A stretch of 64,000 nucleotides of DNA from Adineta steineri (lineage: Eukaryota; Rotifera; Eurotatoria; Adinetida; Adinetidae), in the NCBI GenBank assembly GCA_905250115.1, contig CAJNOI010000040.1, positions 259,927 to 323,926 of the forward strand, given 5' to 3'. Shown here piece by piece: positions 48,592-60,018 of this stretch (its first letter is position 1; each line of letters starts with the position of its first letter). The position numbers and the translations under genes were made by a program. The notes beneath the pieces were generated by a model. The model was not told where the DNA came from and made no database searches. It saw nothing but the letters and a program-made list of their open reading frames with translations.

Positions 48592-49261
48592 ACGCGAACA
48601 ATTAAATATGTTAGTTTTTTATTTTATGTGATATTTATTGTTATAATCGTTTTGTTTTTATATTCTTTTGGGAATTGAAAAGACATAATTTAATTTAAAT
48701 CCAATGTCACATTGATTTAATGTCATTTATTTCTATACTATAGAATATCAACTGAATAAATAAAAAAAAAAAAGATTGCCCCTTTTTTTGTATTCAAAAA
48801 ATAATTCATGCTTGTTCATAAAGAAAAATATTGTTTCTTCGATAATCAATCACTGAAGTGGTTGAGCGCGCACATATAGATATAAGAGAGTTAAAAGAGA
48901 TATGATGAGAGTTCTACTTTGAAGATAATAGATTCTATAGGAAGAGAAGAACTTGCACGCAAAGAACGGAGAAGCTACTCAAGAAATATAGTCATAATAA
49001 ATAACTGGATTTTCTCTTCTTATGTTGTTACTTGATGATGCATTGGCTGACAAGAGCGAACGCAAGATAGTATTGAATCTTCTTGCCGCATCAAATCGAC
49101 ATAGAAAGAACTATATTCATTCGATGATCACTAATCTAGCGGAATAAAACATGCAGCGATCGCATTGCATGTTCTTGACGGCATATCAACGATAAGATTA
49201 GACAAGAAAAAGAAGCTCCAAATCTTTTTACATAAATATATATTTTTCTTCTCCTGACAAA
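48592..49261 (+). other. Intergenic region upstream of the glutamate receptor
   Basis: AT-rich DNA between the ERGIC2 stop and the receptor ATG. An AATAAATAAA run near 48755 is a candidate polyadenylation signal for ERGIC2. The second half (48840-49200) is less AT-rich and may contain the receptor promoter and 5' UTR. No gene is seen. Confidence 0.5.
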
Positions 49262-52200
49262 ATGCATTTTAATTTAATATTTATTATCTATTTTGTACAT
49301 ATTAAAGTTGTTCATTCAATTTTAAATATACCGGTTGGTAAGAGATACATCATTCATTTATTTAAATTCTCTAATTTAACAAAAAATATTAATATAGGAT
49401 CAATGTTTTATGGATCTGAACGGTTACTTTATACACGAATCAATCCATTAGCACGTCAATATATTTTTGATAAACTTGAACGACGTTTTCAATATAATAT
49501 CACTGAAATTTTTAATACATTAGATTTTGATGATTCCAATATTGATACATGGTCAACATTATGTAGTCAATTATCAAATGGAATAATGTCAATAATCGGT
49601 CATATAAATGTTGATGATTTCGATTGGGTATCTGACTTTTGTTCGACATATCAAGTACCATTTTTAAGTTTAACGAATAATTATAATGATTTAAAAAATA
49701 ATTTTTCTATATCATTAATGCCTGACATCATACCAGCATTAACTTCTGTATTGCGTAGGTATCAAATAACTGAACTTGTTTATTTATATGATCATACATG
49801 TGGTGCTCATCGTCTTAAACAACTTATGCAAGTTCAAGTATCAAATTCAACACAATATTTAAATATCCTAAGTCGATTTTTAGATGATCCAGATGATGCA
49901 TATGATTTATTACAAAATATTGAAATAATAACAAATACACCAACACGTCCAGTTTTATCAACAGATTCAAATAACAAAAAAACAACGGGTCGGTATATTG
50001 TTTTAGATTTTTATTCATTTGATACATATCGTATAATAATGGATAAAATCAAACATCGTGGTATGACAACATCAGATTATCATTATATTTTACTTTCATT
50101 AAATGCAAAAAATCTTGATATGACATATTTTCGTTATGGTGGTGTTAATGTAACTTATTTTTCTTTACCAACAAATTTTGATAATCAAACAAATGAAAAT
50201 TATATTCGTTTATTAAAACAAGATAATCTTTTTCTAGTGGAATCATTATTATTAGCTGATGCATGGGAAACATTATTGCGTACGATAAATCGTATGTTAA
50301 TTGCATCGGATAATATTCGAGAAAAATTAAAAGTATTTCGACAAGGAAAATTTTATAATGATTTAACACCGGGAATTAATTGTCGTAATAGATTTATTCA
50401 ACCATGGACATCAGGAAATATTTATTTGAATTATTTAATTAATACGAGTTTTGATGGTTTATCAGGACATGTACAATTTTCGAATATAACTGGACAAAGA
50501 ATAAATTATACATTAGATATTTATCGAGTGACAGGAAATGAATTACCAAAACGTATTGGATTTTTTCAAGCACCAAATACACTTCAGGTAAAATATTGAT
50601 AGACAAAATGAGAATATTAAGTTCATTTAAAGATGACATAAGAGATTTAATTTCGTATTCATAAGGAAAGCTCTAATGGATTCAAAAGGAAGAAAAAGAC
50701 TATTTATCTATGGTAATATTTGCATCTTATTATCATGTTAGAGAGTATATTGAAGTCAATCCTAATCTTCTTTTTTGATGCGTATCTAATAGACTATAAT
50801 ACAAGAAGTAGTTCAAATAGAGCTCGGATCCGGAATATGGCTCTTATATCTATAATCATTTTAATAAATAATAATGAAATAACTTTTACGATTCTATATC
50901 TTATAATAATATTTTTATAATCGGTATTAACAATTGAGTTTAAAATTATACAAATTGGCAGTTAATGTCTAGTAATATAACTGAATGGAATTATCTTCAA
51001 AATCTCGAAAAAGATATCTCGGAAGGTTTACTGTAAAAACGTCGAAAGTAAAAATGTCGAATGGTAAAAATATCGAAAAAATGGTGCTACCTACCACGTC
51101 TTTTTATCGTCTTTTTCGATATTTTTTACTTTCGATGTTTTTAGAGTAAACCTTCCGGAATGCTAAATTTTGAAAATGTAAAATCTCGAAAAAAATGTCC
51201 TGGAAAAATCAAATCTCCAGAAATGTAAAATCTCGAAATTGGAAAAAGCTAGAAAATAATCACAAAGCATCTTGAGAATGTGGGCGTAGATATGAGTGTA
51301 TGTGTAGTTACCATAAATATGATACACCAACATCCACACCCTCAAGATGGTTTCTCGAAACTTTTTCTTTCGATCATCGAGCCTTTCGAGATTTCCTCTT
51401 TTCGATAGTTTGATATCATCCCTTTGTTAACTATATATTTAGGTTTCTGATAATTCATCCTATCGTTCTCGTATGTTATATGATAATCGAACACGTTTAA
51501 TTGTAACAATATTCGATGAACCATTTATGATGTTAAAAAAAGATCGTAATGATACAATAACAGAAAAAAGTATTGCACCTGGTACTATACTTGATCCATC
51601 ACGTGTTGAAGGTTTTTGTGTTGATTTAGCTGAAGCAATATGTCATGATAAATTACAAATTCCATATAAATTTCTTATTGAAACAAAATATGGAAATGAA
51701 GTTGAAAAAGGTGTTTGGGATGGAATGGTTGGAGCATTACTTAATCGTGATGCTGATTTATCTATAGCATCATTAACGATAAATGGTGCACGAGAAAAAG
51801 TTGTTGATTTTTCTAAACCATTTATTGAATTAGGTATATCAATAATGATAAGTAAACCTGAAAAACAAAAGCCAGGTGTTTTCTCATTTATGGATCCATT
51901 ATCAAAAGAAATTTGGATATGTGTGATTATTTCTTATTTACTTGTTAGTATTATTTTATTTCTTGTTAGCCGATTTTCATCATATGAATGGTATTTTGAA
52001 AATGAATCGGATGTTCAACCGCGAAATAAATTTTCTATACAAAATTCTTTATTTTTTTCATTCGCGGCTTTTATGCATCAAGGTGTTGATCTTTTACCAC
52101 GATCGATATCAGGTTAAATTAAATTTCGTTGTTTTTTTACTATCGTTAATTTTATAATGTTTAGGTCGAGTTGTAACAAGTGCATGGTGGTTTTTTAGTT

Positions 52201-53117
52201 TAATTCTTGTTTCATCCTATACAGCTAATCTTGCTGCTTTTTTAACTGTTGAAAAATTAGTTACACCAATTGAAACTGTTGAAGATCTTGCTAAACAAAC
52301 AGAAATTCGTTATGGTACATTAAAAGGTGGTTCAACAATGTCATTTTTTAATAAATCAACAATAACAACATTTAAACGTATGTGGGAATTTATGCAACAA
52401 CATAAAGATGATGTATTTGTCGCATCAAATCGTGAAGGTATTGAAAAAGTTCGAAAATCAAAAGGTAAATTTGCTTTTCTTCTTGAATCAACATTAAATG
52501 AATATGTTAATGAACGTTTACAATGTGATACAATGCGTATTGGTGAAAATATTGATGCAAAAGGTTATGGAATAGGTACACCACTTGGTTCTGATCTTCG
52601 TGAAGCTATAAATATAGCTGTATTAGAATTAACTGAAAATGGTTTTCTTGAACGTTTAAAACAAAAATGGTATTATGAAAGAAGTGAATGTACAAATTCG
52701 GGTTCAAAAGATTCCAAACAAAGTCGACCACTTAATTTAGCTAATGTTGCTGGAATGTTTTATGTATTAATAATTGGTCTTGGAAGTGCAATGGTTATTG
52801 CATTTTTAGAATTTTTATTTAAAGCGAAAATTGATTCACTTCGTTTACATGAAAATATCCGAGAAGTTATGCGAAGAAATTTAAGAATATCAATAACTGG
52901 TATTGATTTTGATGAGAAACTAAATAGTATTGATTATTGGCCATTACAACAACAACAACAACAGCAACCACAACAAATACGTCAATTACCACAATCACAA
53001 AATATAGAACGTACTGAACGAAAATCGCCATTTTCAAATACACTTGATATACCGAAAACCGATGACAAAGATTTATTTTTTCGAGGACCTAAATTTGATA
53101 ATTCTTCTCATGTATGA
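49262..53117 (+). CDS. AMPA-type ionotropic glutamate receptor subunit
   Basis: Three exons (49262-50587, 51443-52112, 52165-53117) give 2949 nt, 982 aa. Order: signal peptide (1-19), amino-terminal domain (to about 440), S1 ligand half, M1 (599-618), re-entrant pore loop with [13 protein letters not shown]3 (672-692) with the gating motif [11 protein letters not shown]2 half, M4 (860-883), cytosolic tail with polyGln. Ligand contacts of AMPA receptors are present: Arg559 in [16 protein letters not shown], Thr554, Ser722/Thr723 in KGGST, and Glu773 in FLLEST. The proline of the family's PLT is Ser552. The Q/R site is an encoded Gln655, predicting a Ca-permeable, cation-selective channel rather than the K-selective type known from one Adineta receptor. 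Intron 1 (50588-51442) contains nested inverted repeats. Confidence 0.94.
51018..51161. mobile_element. Short inverted-repeat element in the receptor intron (MITE-like)
   Basis: Left arm 51018-51080 and right arm about 51112-51161 are near reverse complements: GGAAGGTTTACTGTAAAAAC and (inverted right) GGAAGGTTTACTCTAAAAAC, both followed by a TCGAAAGTAAAAA core. The left arm has an extra TCGAATGGTAAAAA unit. No clear target duplication is seen. The surrounding 51000-51420 is full of further TCTCGAAA motifs. Confidence 0.75.
51268..51350. repeat. Second inverted repeat in the receptor intron
   Basis: GCATCTTGAGAATGTGGGCG at the left and CATCCACACCCTCAAGATGG at the right are reverse complements with few mismatches. 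Outside them, TCTCGAAA-rich flanks also face each other (51180-51260 and 51350-51410). This looks like a second element nested in or next to the first. Confidence 0.65.
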
Positions 53118-53245
53118 TATTTTTTGTTTTTTGACAAAAATGTAATTATTTAAATCATTTTATTTAAAAATAGAATAATATTAATTTATGAGAATTATAT
53201 TTAAATTAATAACAAAAAAAAATTATTTAAACAGAATAATATCTT

Positions 53246-53926
53246 TTATCTATTTATAAGATACTCATCGTAATGTGTTGAATTCATTTCTTCTAATATC
53301 AAAGTTATATTTTGATATTTTAAAGTATTTAGCCCACTGAATGCATAACGTTTTGTAGCCATAGAAATTGCTTCAACATATACTTGAGAATTTCGTGATA
53401 AATAATTAAAAGTAACTTCACCGATTTGATTCGTATACTGTTGAGCAGTGATATGTGAGTAAATAGATAGTTCTAAATGAACTGATATATTTTTAACTGG
53501 TTCATGATCTTCATTTAGAATAGTTACACGTAAAGTTTGACTACCAGTTGAAATATCAATTTGTTGATAAAATTCGATATCGTGTATATCATCAAGCATT
53601 AAAATATCTAAATGATGATATCCATCGGAGAAGTTTACAGGGACAATCGATATTTCGGATAGTGGTGATACTTGTAGAAGATTGACATTATTAGAGATAA
53701 TTGATATACTATTCAACTGAGTATTCGTAAGATTAAAGAAAAAGTCTAGATGAGGTGGATTAAAAGAATTGATAGAAACACCAGATTCAACCATTGTACG
53801 TGATATTCGTCGTTTTATAGGAAAAAATGATCCATGTCTCCAATACATAAATGTAATCGTTATAACATGAAGAACAGTCATACCGAAAATGATGATACAT
53901 ATCCAATAACACCTCCTAATATTCAT
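53246..53926 (-). CDS. Unknown type II membrane protein
   Basis: A single exon of 226 codons plus stop. A short basic N-terminus (NIRR) is followed by one hydrophobic span at about residues 6-28, then an extracellular or lumenal part with several N-x-S/T sites. Residues about 125-200 contain SQTLRVTILNEDHEPVKNIS followed by a NQIGEVTF turn and YVEAIS, the strand pattern of a carboxypeptidase-regulatory or bacterial-Ig-like beta sandwich. I recognise no family and no catalytic motif. It converges with the glutamate receptor (128 bp between stops). Confidence 0.65.
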   Translation of the reverse strand: MNIRRCYWICIIIFGMTVLHVITITFMYWRHGSFFPIKRRISRTMVESGVSINSFNPPHLDFFFNLTNTQLNSISIISNNVNLLQVSPLSEISIVPVNFSDGYHHLDILMLDDIHDIEFYQQIDISTGSQTLRVTILNEDHEPVKNISVHLELSIYSHITAQQYTNQIGEVTFNYLSRNSQVYVEAISMATKRYAFSGLNTLKYQNITLILEEMNSTHYDEYLINR

Positions 53927-55966
53927 CTATTAAATGAAAAGATAAATGATAAATATGATGATATTATTTGATTATTACTGTTTCTACTCCATTACGAACA
54001 AGAAAAATATATTTGCTTATTGTATGAAAGTATACATATGGCTTTCATCAGCAGGAACTAATACTAATCTATTTAAGAAATAGGAATACAAATAAACCTA
54101 TACTTCTGAAAGGTAATAATTATAGGCAAATTTTACCTTTGAAGAAGTGCTCACAATATGAAAACAATTTTTTTTACACAAGGAGTAAAATATATGTGAA
54201 AAACAGAAGGAGGTCTTTTTTTTTGATAAACAGGGAAATCTAACCACAAAAGAATCTTTCAGACTAGGGTATAATCATACTTTAACAGGAAAAAAACACT
54301 CTTCTATTACCTTATATCCGTATAGAGTGCTTTTGCAAGGGACATTTGGTATTAACGGTATCAAGCTGCTTCTATTTTTGGTTCGTATGAAAACAAATTT
54401 TTGTATGCTTACTTATATAGATTTTTGTCTTATTGTTCGACAGTAAATTCGCCTAGATACTTAAGCTTTGATTTCATTATCATAATCTCACTGTACCAGC
54501 TATAGATCGATATGGAGTACTCATCTAATAGACAGATGAACATATAATTCAAATATTTTTTTAAAATTCATTAAGCGTTTTCATACATAGAATTAAACAT
54601 GAAGATTTTTTCTATTAAAATATTAATTCTGCATCGTTCACATAATTGATTTAGAAAGTGTGTCTTCCTATGTTATTCTATATATCTTTTTCAACTAATT
54701 CTTCAATTCAATATTCGTTCATGATATCATTTTAAGATTTGTAAATAAGTTCATTATATTGTCCCTTGGTAAAGGTATGATGGGTCAAATGAAATACGCA
54801 AAATATTTAGATATATTTACAAAACCAATTTTTACTCAGGGTACTCATCCTAGTTTTAAAAACGATTGTCAATATATTTTCTGAAGTTACAGTTAAATTA
54901 TCAGCTAGTCGGTACTTGATCTTTAATGTTCAATCTAAAAAAATCTGTCACCAAAAAGTAATAAAATGAACTTAACCGACGTGTTTGTGTGTTTTAAAAA
55001 AATGTGCTTTTCATGACCACCAATGTACCTTCTCTCGCGTCGTGTAAAGAAAAAGGTGAAAAAAAAAACTTTTACTCCACCTTGACATTGATGGTATTTT
55101 ATATATACGTATTTTTCTTACGATTTCTTCCTTTTGAAGCATTCCTCTTGAAAAAAAACGGTTTCTACCTGATTTCACATATTGCTACAACAAAAGCGAA
55201 TGGAATTGTATACATACATTTGCATTTTTTCTTTCCGTTCCTCTTGGAGATGTATGGCTTGCCGTAAAATAAAATATGTCGCTGTCAACTTGAACAATAT
55301 GTTCATGTTCGATATTATTGTAAATTAGATGAAATAGTAATTTTATCTCTTAAGTTAATACTTCAATCATCTACGATTGCATTGATATATAAACTCATGC
55401 TTTACATTTCATAACCATTGTGATTAGATTGATGTCGTAATGTAACAATCATTTCGTACAGCTTATAGGATGACTACCTTGAATTATTGTATATAATATC
55501 TCAGAAAATAATTAACTTCTTAAAATTAAAGAACCGCCATATGAAGATGAAAGTCAAATTCTAAAATATGCTATTGTAACAAACTATAGTAGGTTTCAAT
55601 GAATCCCTAAGAATATATTACGGCTTATTAGAAACAGTCGTGACCTAGATCCAAATTACTTTTCTATTGATTGAAAAATTATGTATTTCGAAACGAAAGG
55701 CTTTATTGTGAAGAACATTTTTATACCAGAAACATAGGATAAAATTGATTTGTTTTTATTTTTCACATATTCTTCAGTTTAGTTTTCAACTGAATGCACA
55801 AATATATTCAAATAAACGAGTTATTTTTCGATTGATTAATTATGTAATATAAGTTCTTATTTTTGTTTTTCATTTAGAGTAATATCAAAGAACGAAAAAA
55901 GGTGTTAGACATAAAATTTCGTATTTAAATACTAAATACGAGAAAAAATATTGAATATTTAAATTA
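53927..55966. other. Divergent intergenic region
   Basis: 2.0 kb of AT-rich DNA upstream of the type II membrane protein (-) and the glycosyltransferase (+). The frame at 55004-55267 is Phe/Lys low complexity without start context or homology and is not called. No repeat with clear ends is visible. Confidence 0.5.
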
Positions 55967-57187
55967 ATGTTAAGACGCTATTTCTCGATAAATCGTTTAT
56001 GTTCAATAAATCTTTGTATACTTATCTTTGTAAGCATATTATTCTATAATAAATCAATAAACGAAAATAAATCATTAAATTTTTTAAATATTAATCAATC
56101 ATCAGAAAAATCTGTATTTCAATCGCGATTGAATCAACGATTATTTTATTTTGGTCAACAATTTCCTCATATTAATATCAGTAAACTTCTTCATATTCAA
56201 ACAACTTCATCTCAAACATTAACATATTTTTGTTCGAAATATTGTGGTGGATGGGGTGATAGAATTCGTGGTATTACTTCAACATATATTCTTGCTGTCT
56301 TATTACAACGTCGTTTTGTTATTGATATGCAATATCCTTGTAATTTAACACATTTTCTTCTACCAAATCTAGTCGATTGGATACCCAAATATCATATATA
56401 TGAACAGAAAAATTATTTAAAACTAGATCCAATGCATAAATATGGAATTGAACTTTATTCAAATATATCTTCCGGTAATCTAATGGAAATTTGGTCAAAA
56501 TATGAAAATATTTATCTTACAGCAAATAGTGATTATATAACACCTGCTTTAAAGAATCCATTTTTTCAATTAATTAAATCACAAATAAATATTCAATCAA
56601 ATGAATCAACACAAGAAATATTATTTCCATTAATATTTGAACTTCTTTTTAAACCAACATCCATCGTTATCAATCAATTAGATAAATTATTTTCCAAAAG
56701 TTCTTTATCATATAACCAATCAATTATTTGTATGCATATTCGTATGGGACAAAATCCAACAGTACCGAAAGATGCAAAATTACCATTTCGAACATCCATT
56801 GTTTATGATATGTTAAAATTTATTGATAAAAATTTAAATCAATCATATTCATCTATATTTATTACAACGGATTCATATGAAGTTCAACAAAATATTTATA
56901 AACATTATGGTAATGATCGTATGTTAAGTATACCTGGTCCAATAGTTCATATAGATAGATATAATTCAAAAAAAGAATCCTATGAAAGGCTCTATAATGG
57001 TTTTCTTAAAGTTATATTGGAATTTTATTTTCTAGGAGAATGTGATACACTTCTTAGATCTCGAAGTGGTTTTAGTGAATGGGCTAGTTATCGACGATTG
57101 AATAAATATTCTAATTTATATTTATATTGTCGTGGAATACATCAAATAACTGGTCCAAAATGGCGACGACCGTACAATATCTGTTAA
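55967..57187 (+). CDS. Type II Golgi glycosyltransferase, fucosyltransferase-like
   Basis: A single exon of 406 codons plus stop. Residues about 12-27 form a membrane anchor after a basic N-terminus (MLRRYF), as in Golgi transferases. Then come a stem with N-glycosylation sites and the catalytic part. The motif YCGGWGDRIRGI at 92-103, the MHIRMG motif at 256-261 and the C-terminal GECDTLLRSRSGFSEWASYR block follow the order seen in GT-B fucosyltransferases, where G-x-G-N/D-R and H-x-R-x-G/D bind GDP-fucose. The HxRxGD Asp is replaced (HIRMGQ). Donor and acceptor are not known; fucose is an inference. It converges with FIS1 (202 bp between stops). Confidence 0.7.
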   Translation: MLRRYFSINRLCSINLCILIFVSILFYNKSINENKSLNFLNINQSSEKSVFQSRLNQRLFYFGQQFPHINISKLLHIQTTSSQTLTYFCSKYCGGWGDRIRGITSTYILAVLLQRRFVIDMQYPCNLTHFLLPNLVDWIPKYHIYEQKNYLKLDPMHKYGIELYSNISSGNLMEIWSKYENIYLTANSDYITPALKNPFFQLIKSQINIQSNESTQEILFPLIFELLFKPTSIVINQLDKLFSKSSLSYNQSIICMHIRMGQNPTVPKDAKLPFRTSIVYDMLKFIDKNLNQSYSSIFITTDSYEVQQNIYKHYGNDRMLSIPGPIVHIDRYNSKKESYERLYNGFLKVILEFYFLGECDTLLRSRSGFSEWASYRRLNKYSNLYLYCRGIHQITGPKWRRPYNIC

Positions 57188-57389
57188 TTTACTATTTTGT
57201 TTTGTATATAGACAACGGAGAATAACTCTTTTTTTATTAAAGAAAAAATATATCAATAAAAAAAAAGAATAAGAATTTGCTGGAATTTTAATATATGTAT
57301 ATTAAATATATAGTTGATTCAAAGTTATTTTTGTTTGAATTTTTCTGTACATAATGAAAATAACCAATAAATATTTGGATGCAATAATT

Positions 57390-58193
57390 TTATTTTTTTA
57401 AAAGAGCCAGAGCAGCAGCTGTAAGACCTAAAATAAACAAAATCAAACATTGATTTCATGGCGATTATATGAAAAAACCATAAATAAGTAGAGGTTTAAG
57501 AGTGAAATGTGATAATAAAACGGATAGTTTATGAATTATTCTCAAGAAAGAGCTTATGTGTGTAATTTTCAAACCTTACCGCCAACAAGTAGTAATCCTC
57601 CTCCTCCTATAGCAATATAGTAACGCTAAATTTTAAAAAAAAAGCTTTATCTTCTTACCTCCAACAAGTAATGCACCTGCACCTACAGCAATACCCATAC
57701 CAACATCTAAGAATAATAATAAAACTGTTTTATGTGTATTTCAAAAGACTCTCAACATACATCCTTCACGAGTCATTCGTCGTGTAACTTCCTCTTTAAG
57801 ATTTTTCGCTTGATGATTACCAGGTTGTAAATGAAGAATTGCATCAAGAAAATTTAATGCTGTTTCATATTCATTCAATCGAGCATTACCTAAAATTGTA
57901 ATTCATTGTAGTTTGTTATATTAGAAAAGAAAAAGATTTTTACCAAGTGCTAAATAATATATATAATCACGTTTAGCATCATCACTTTTCGTTGAATCAT
58001 AAAGTTCTCGAAGTAATGTTAAACCATGACGTACATCAGCTTTAGCTTTACTTCGCACAAGACAATAAGCAAATGAGAATTTATTTTCATCAGTAATTTG
58101 ATTTGCTTCTTTCGCCTTTTCATAAACAACTCGATAACGTTGAATTTCTTCAGGTAAAACAGTTTCATCCAATATTTGTTGGCTTTCTTCCAT
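57390..58193 (-). CDS. FIS1: Mitochondrial fission protein FIS1
   Basis: Coding order: 57944-58193, 57761-57889, 57659-57706, optional 57580-57606, 57390-57427. Without the 27-nt exon the product is 154 aa, with it 163 aa (human 152). The TPR-like cytosolic domain is clear: FAYCLVRSKAKADVRHGLTL, RDYIYYLALGNARLNEYETA, and LQPGNHQAKNLKEEVTRRM. The C-terminal anchor (YVGMGIAVGAGALLVGG, then LTAAALALLKK) inserts in the outer mitochondrial and peroxisomal membranes, where FIS1 takes part in recruiting fission machinery. The short exon 57580-57606 repeats the end of exon 3 and is phase-neutral. It lies 376 bp downstream of VTA1 on the same strand. Confidence 0.93.
57580..57606 (-). other. 27-nt duplicated microexon in FIS1 (optional)
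   Basis: On the coding strand this segment, flanked by CTATAG and GTAAGG, encodes GGGLLLVG. Its neighbourhood, ATTGCTATAGGAGGAGGAGG onward, matches the end of exon 3, ATTGCTGTAGGTGCAGGTGC onward, including the ATTACTNCTTGTTGGNGGTAAG donor. Both junctions are phase 1, so it can be included or skipped without frameshift. Confidence 0.6.
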
Positions 58194-58569
58194 AATTAGT
58201 CAATAAATAAAACAATTTCAAAAAATATAGTAATCTAGAAATATAAACACGATAAAAAGATACTGAGTACGACATAGAGAATGAGTCATTCGTATTATAT
58301 CATGAAATGAATTACGTTCTATTATTGTACTTTATGTACCACCGAAGAAAAAAAAGAATACATTTTTTAGCAGGTATAAAGTAAAATCTGCTCGTTTAAT
58401 AATCGAAAGGAAACTCGATGTTACAATTATACTGTTGTTGTTCTTAGCTATACAAGCGTCATTTCAATGAAGAAAGAAAGTTTAGAAGCAGATTGGTTTA
58501 GAACACAGAAAAAAAGGAATAAACAGAAAGTTGCAGAATAATATCGATTTAGTTCAAAATTGTTAATCA

Positions 58570-59882
58570 TCAAAATTGATTATTATATGGTCGAAGTAAT
58601 TGTAATGCTTGTTCACCATTTTTCATTGCTGTAGCTACATCTTCATGTTCAAGAGCAGAGTTTGCATAACGAAATAATTTTTGGGCTTGACTAATTACGT
58701 CGAATGGAACACCTAAAAAATCATATAAAAACAAATTTAATTCATATTCGATATCTTGAATAAGATTTCGTCGTCTAAGACTTTTGAGCGTTTTATAATC
58801 TAAGAACTAGGGGATCAATATGTGAGTATAATTTGAAATCAAAATCCATGTTAGTTGATTATTTTTCTCCTATATCTTACTAAACATTGTGATATGCTTT
58901 TAGTATTAACGAATTATTATAGAAGTTATCGATACAGAATGAGAATGGATAAATTTAAACTAAACAAAAGAAAAGATCATATACTCGAGGATTGTCTAGA
59001 GATTCTATAAGTGTAGCAATCAATTATAATATCTTATTACTTTTACTGCCTCCACTTTGATCATGGTACGATGCAGCAGCATTTGCTGATGGCATTTGAG
59101 GCATTTGTGGATATGCCGATGCTGCAGGTGGTTTTGATGGAGAAATTGCAGGAGCATTAGCACCGGTATTGCTCTCAGCTAAATAAAAATACTAATCAAT
59201 ATTGAATATATATATATTAGAAATCCTGTATTTACGTGGTCTCATTCCAGATGAAGCACCACCACCACCACCACCACCTCCGGCTTTTAATTCACGAAAA
59301 ATTGCTACTGCTCGATTTTTAGCAATTTTACCTAATGTTGAAAACTAAAAAAATCAAAACATCATTATTATCCCTTTTAGAATCTTTATTTACATCTTCT
59401 TTAACTGGTCCGAAAACGGAAAGAACATCAGTTAAACCTCCAACAGTATAATGTTTTCTCATAAGTAAACGTAATTGATCAGGACTTTTGATTTCTTCAC
59501 CTTCAGCTTCATTTGTTTCTTCAACAAGTACCGTTACTAATTCTTCAATTGTTTCTTGACCAGTTGCCATTGATTTAATAATATCATCATGTGGATTATT
59601 TCGTTTTGTCTAAATAGAATATTTTTCATTGAAAAAAAGAATCATTTCTTACAAAAAAATATGTCAAATACATACAGTTTCAAGATAATCAAGTACATTT
59701 GAAACAAATTGTTTTTCTTTTGGAAATTTAAATGCTTCATTAGCAATATACATAAGACAATAATAAGCGATGGATATTGTCTGTGGATTTTTTTCGTATT
59801 CTTTAGCTATACCAAAATGTTGCATTAATTTAACACGTAACTCTTGTGGGAGTTGTGTTGCTAATGTATCAAGTACCGACAT
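58570..59882 (-). CDS. VTA1: VTA1, ESCRT-associated VPS4 activator
   Basis: Five exons in coding order: 59676-59882, 59394-59609, 59236-59344, 59047-59178, 58570-58712; 807 nt, 268 aa (human 307). VTA1 (LIP5) stimulates the VPS4 ATPase that disassembles ESCRT-III during multivesicular-body formation. The N-terminal MIT-repeat region has IAYYCLMYIANEAF and FVSNVLDYLE; YTVGGLTDVLSVFG matches the second helical part. A Gly/Pro/Ala-rich linker follows with eight glycines in a row. The C-terminal VPS4-binding SBP/VSL region reads AQKLFRYANSALEHEDVATA, close to the family. It starts 136 bp after the PSMA1 stop on the same strand. A GTTTTTTAG acceptor-like site lies about 35 nt before the ATG. Confidence 0.92.
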
Positions 59883-60018
59883 TGTTTTTCTTAGAAAATA
59901 AATCGATCAATTAATCTAAAAAACAGAGCAGATGAAGAAAAATTTTCTTGTGTTTTTAAAAAATCATGTTCATGTTTAACAAATAACGATTTAATCTAAG
60001 ATATTTTTTTTATTATGT

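Noticed and set aside
55004-55267. Plus-strand frame of 87 codons in the 2-kb intergenic region
   Set aside because: Phe/Lys-rich, no motif, no splice partner and no promoter or acceptor signal.
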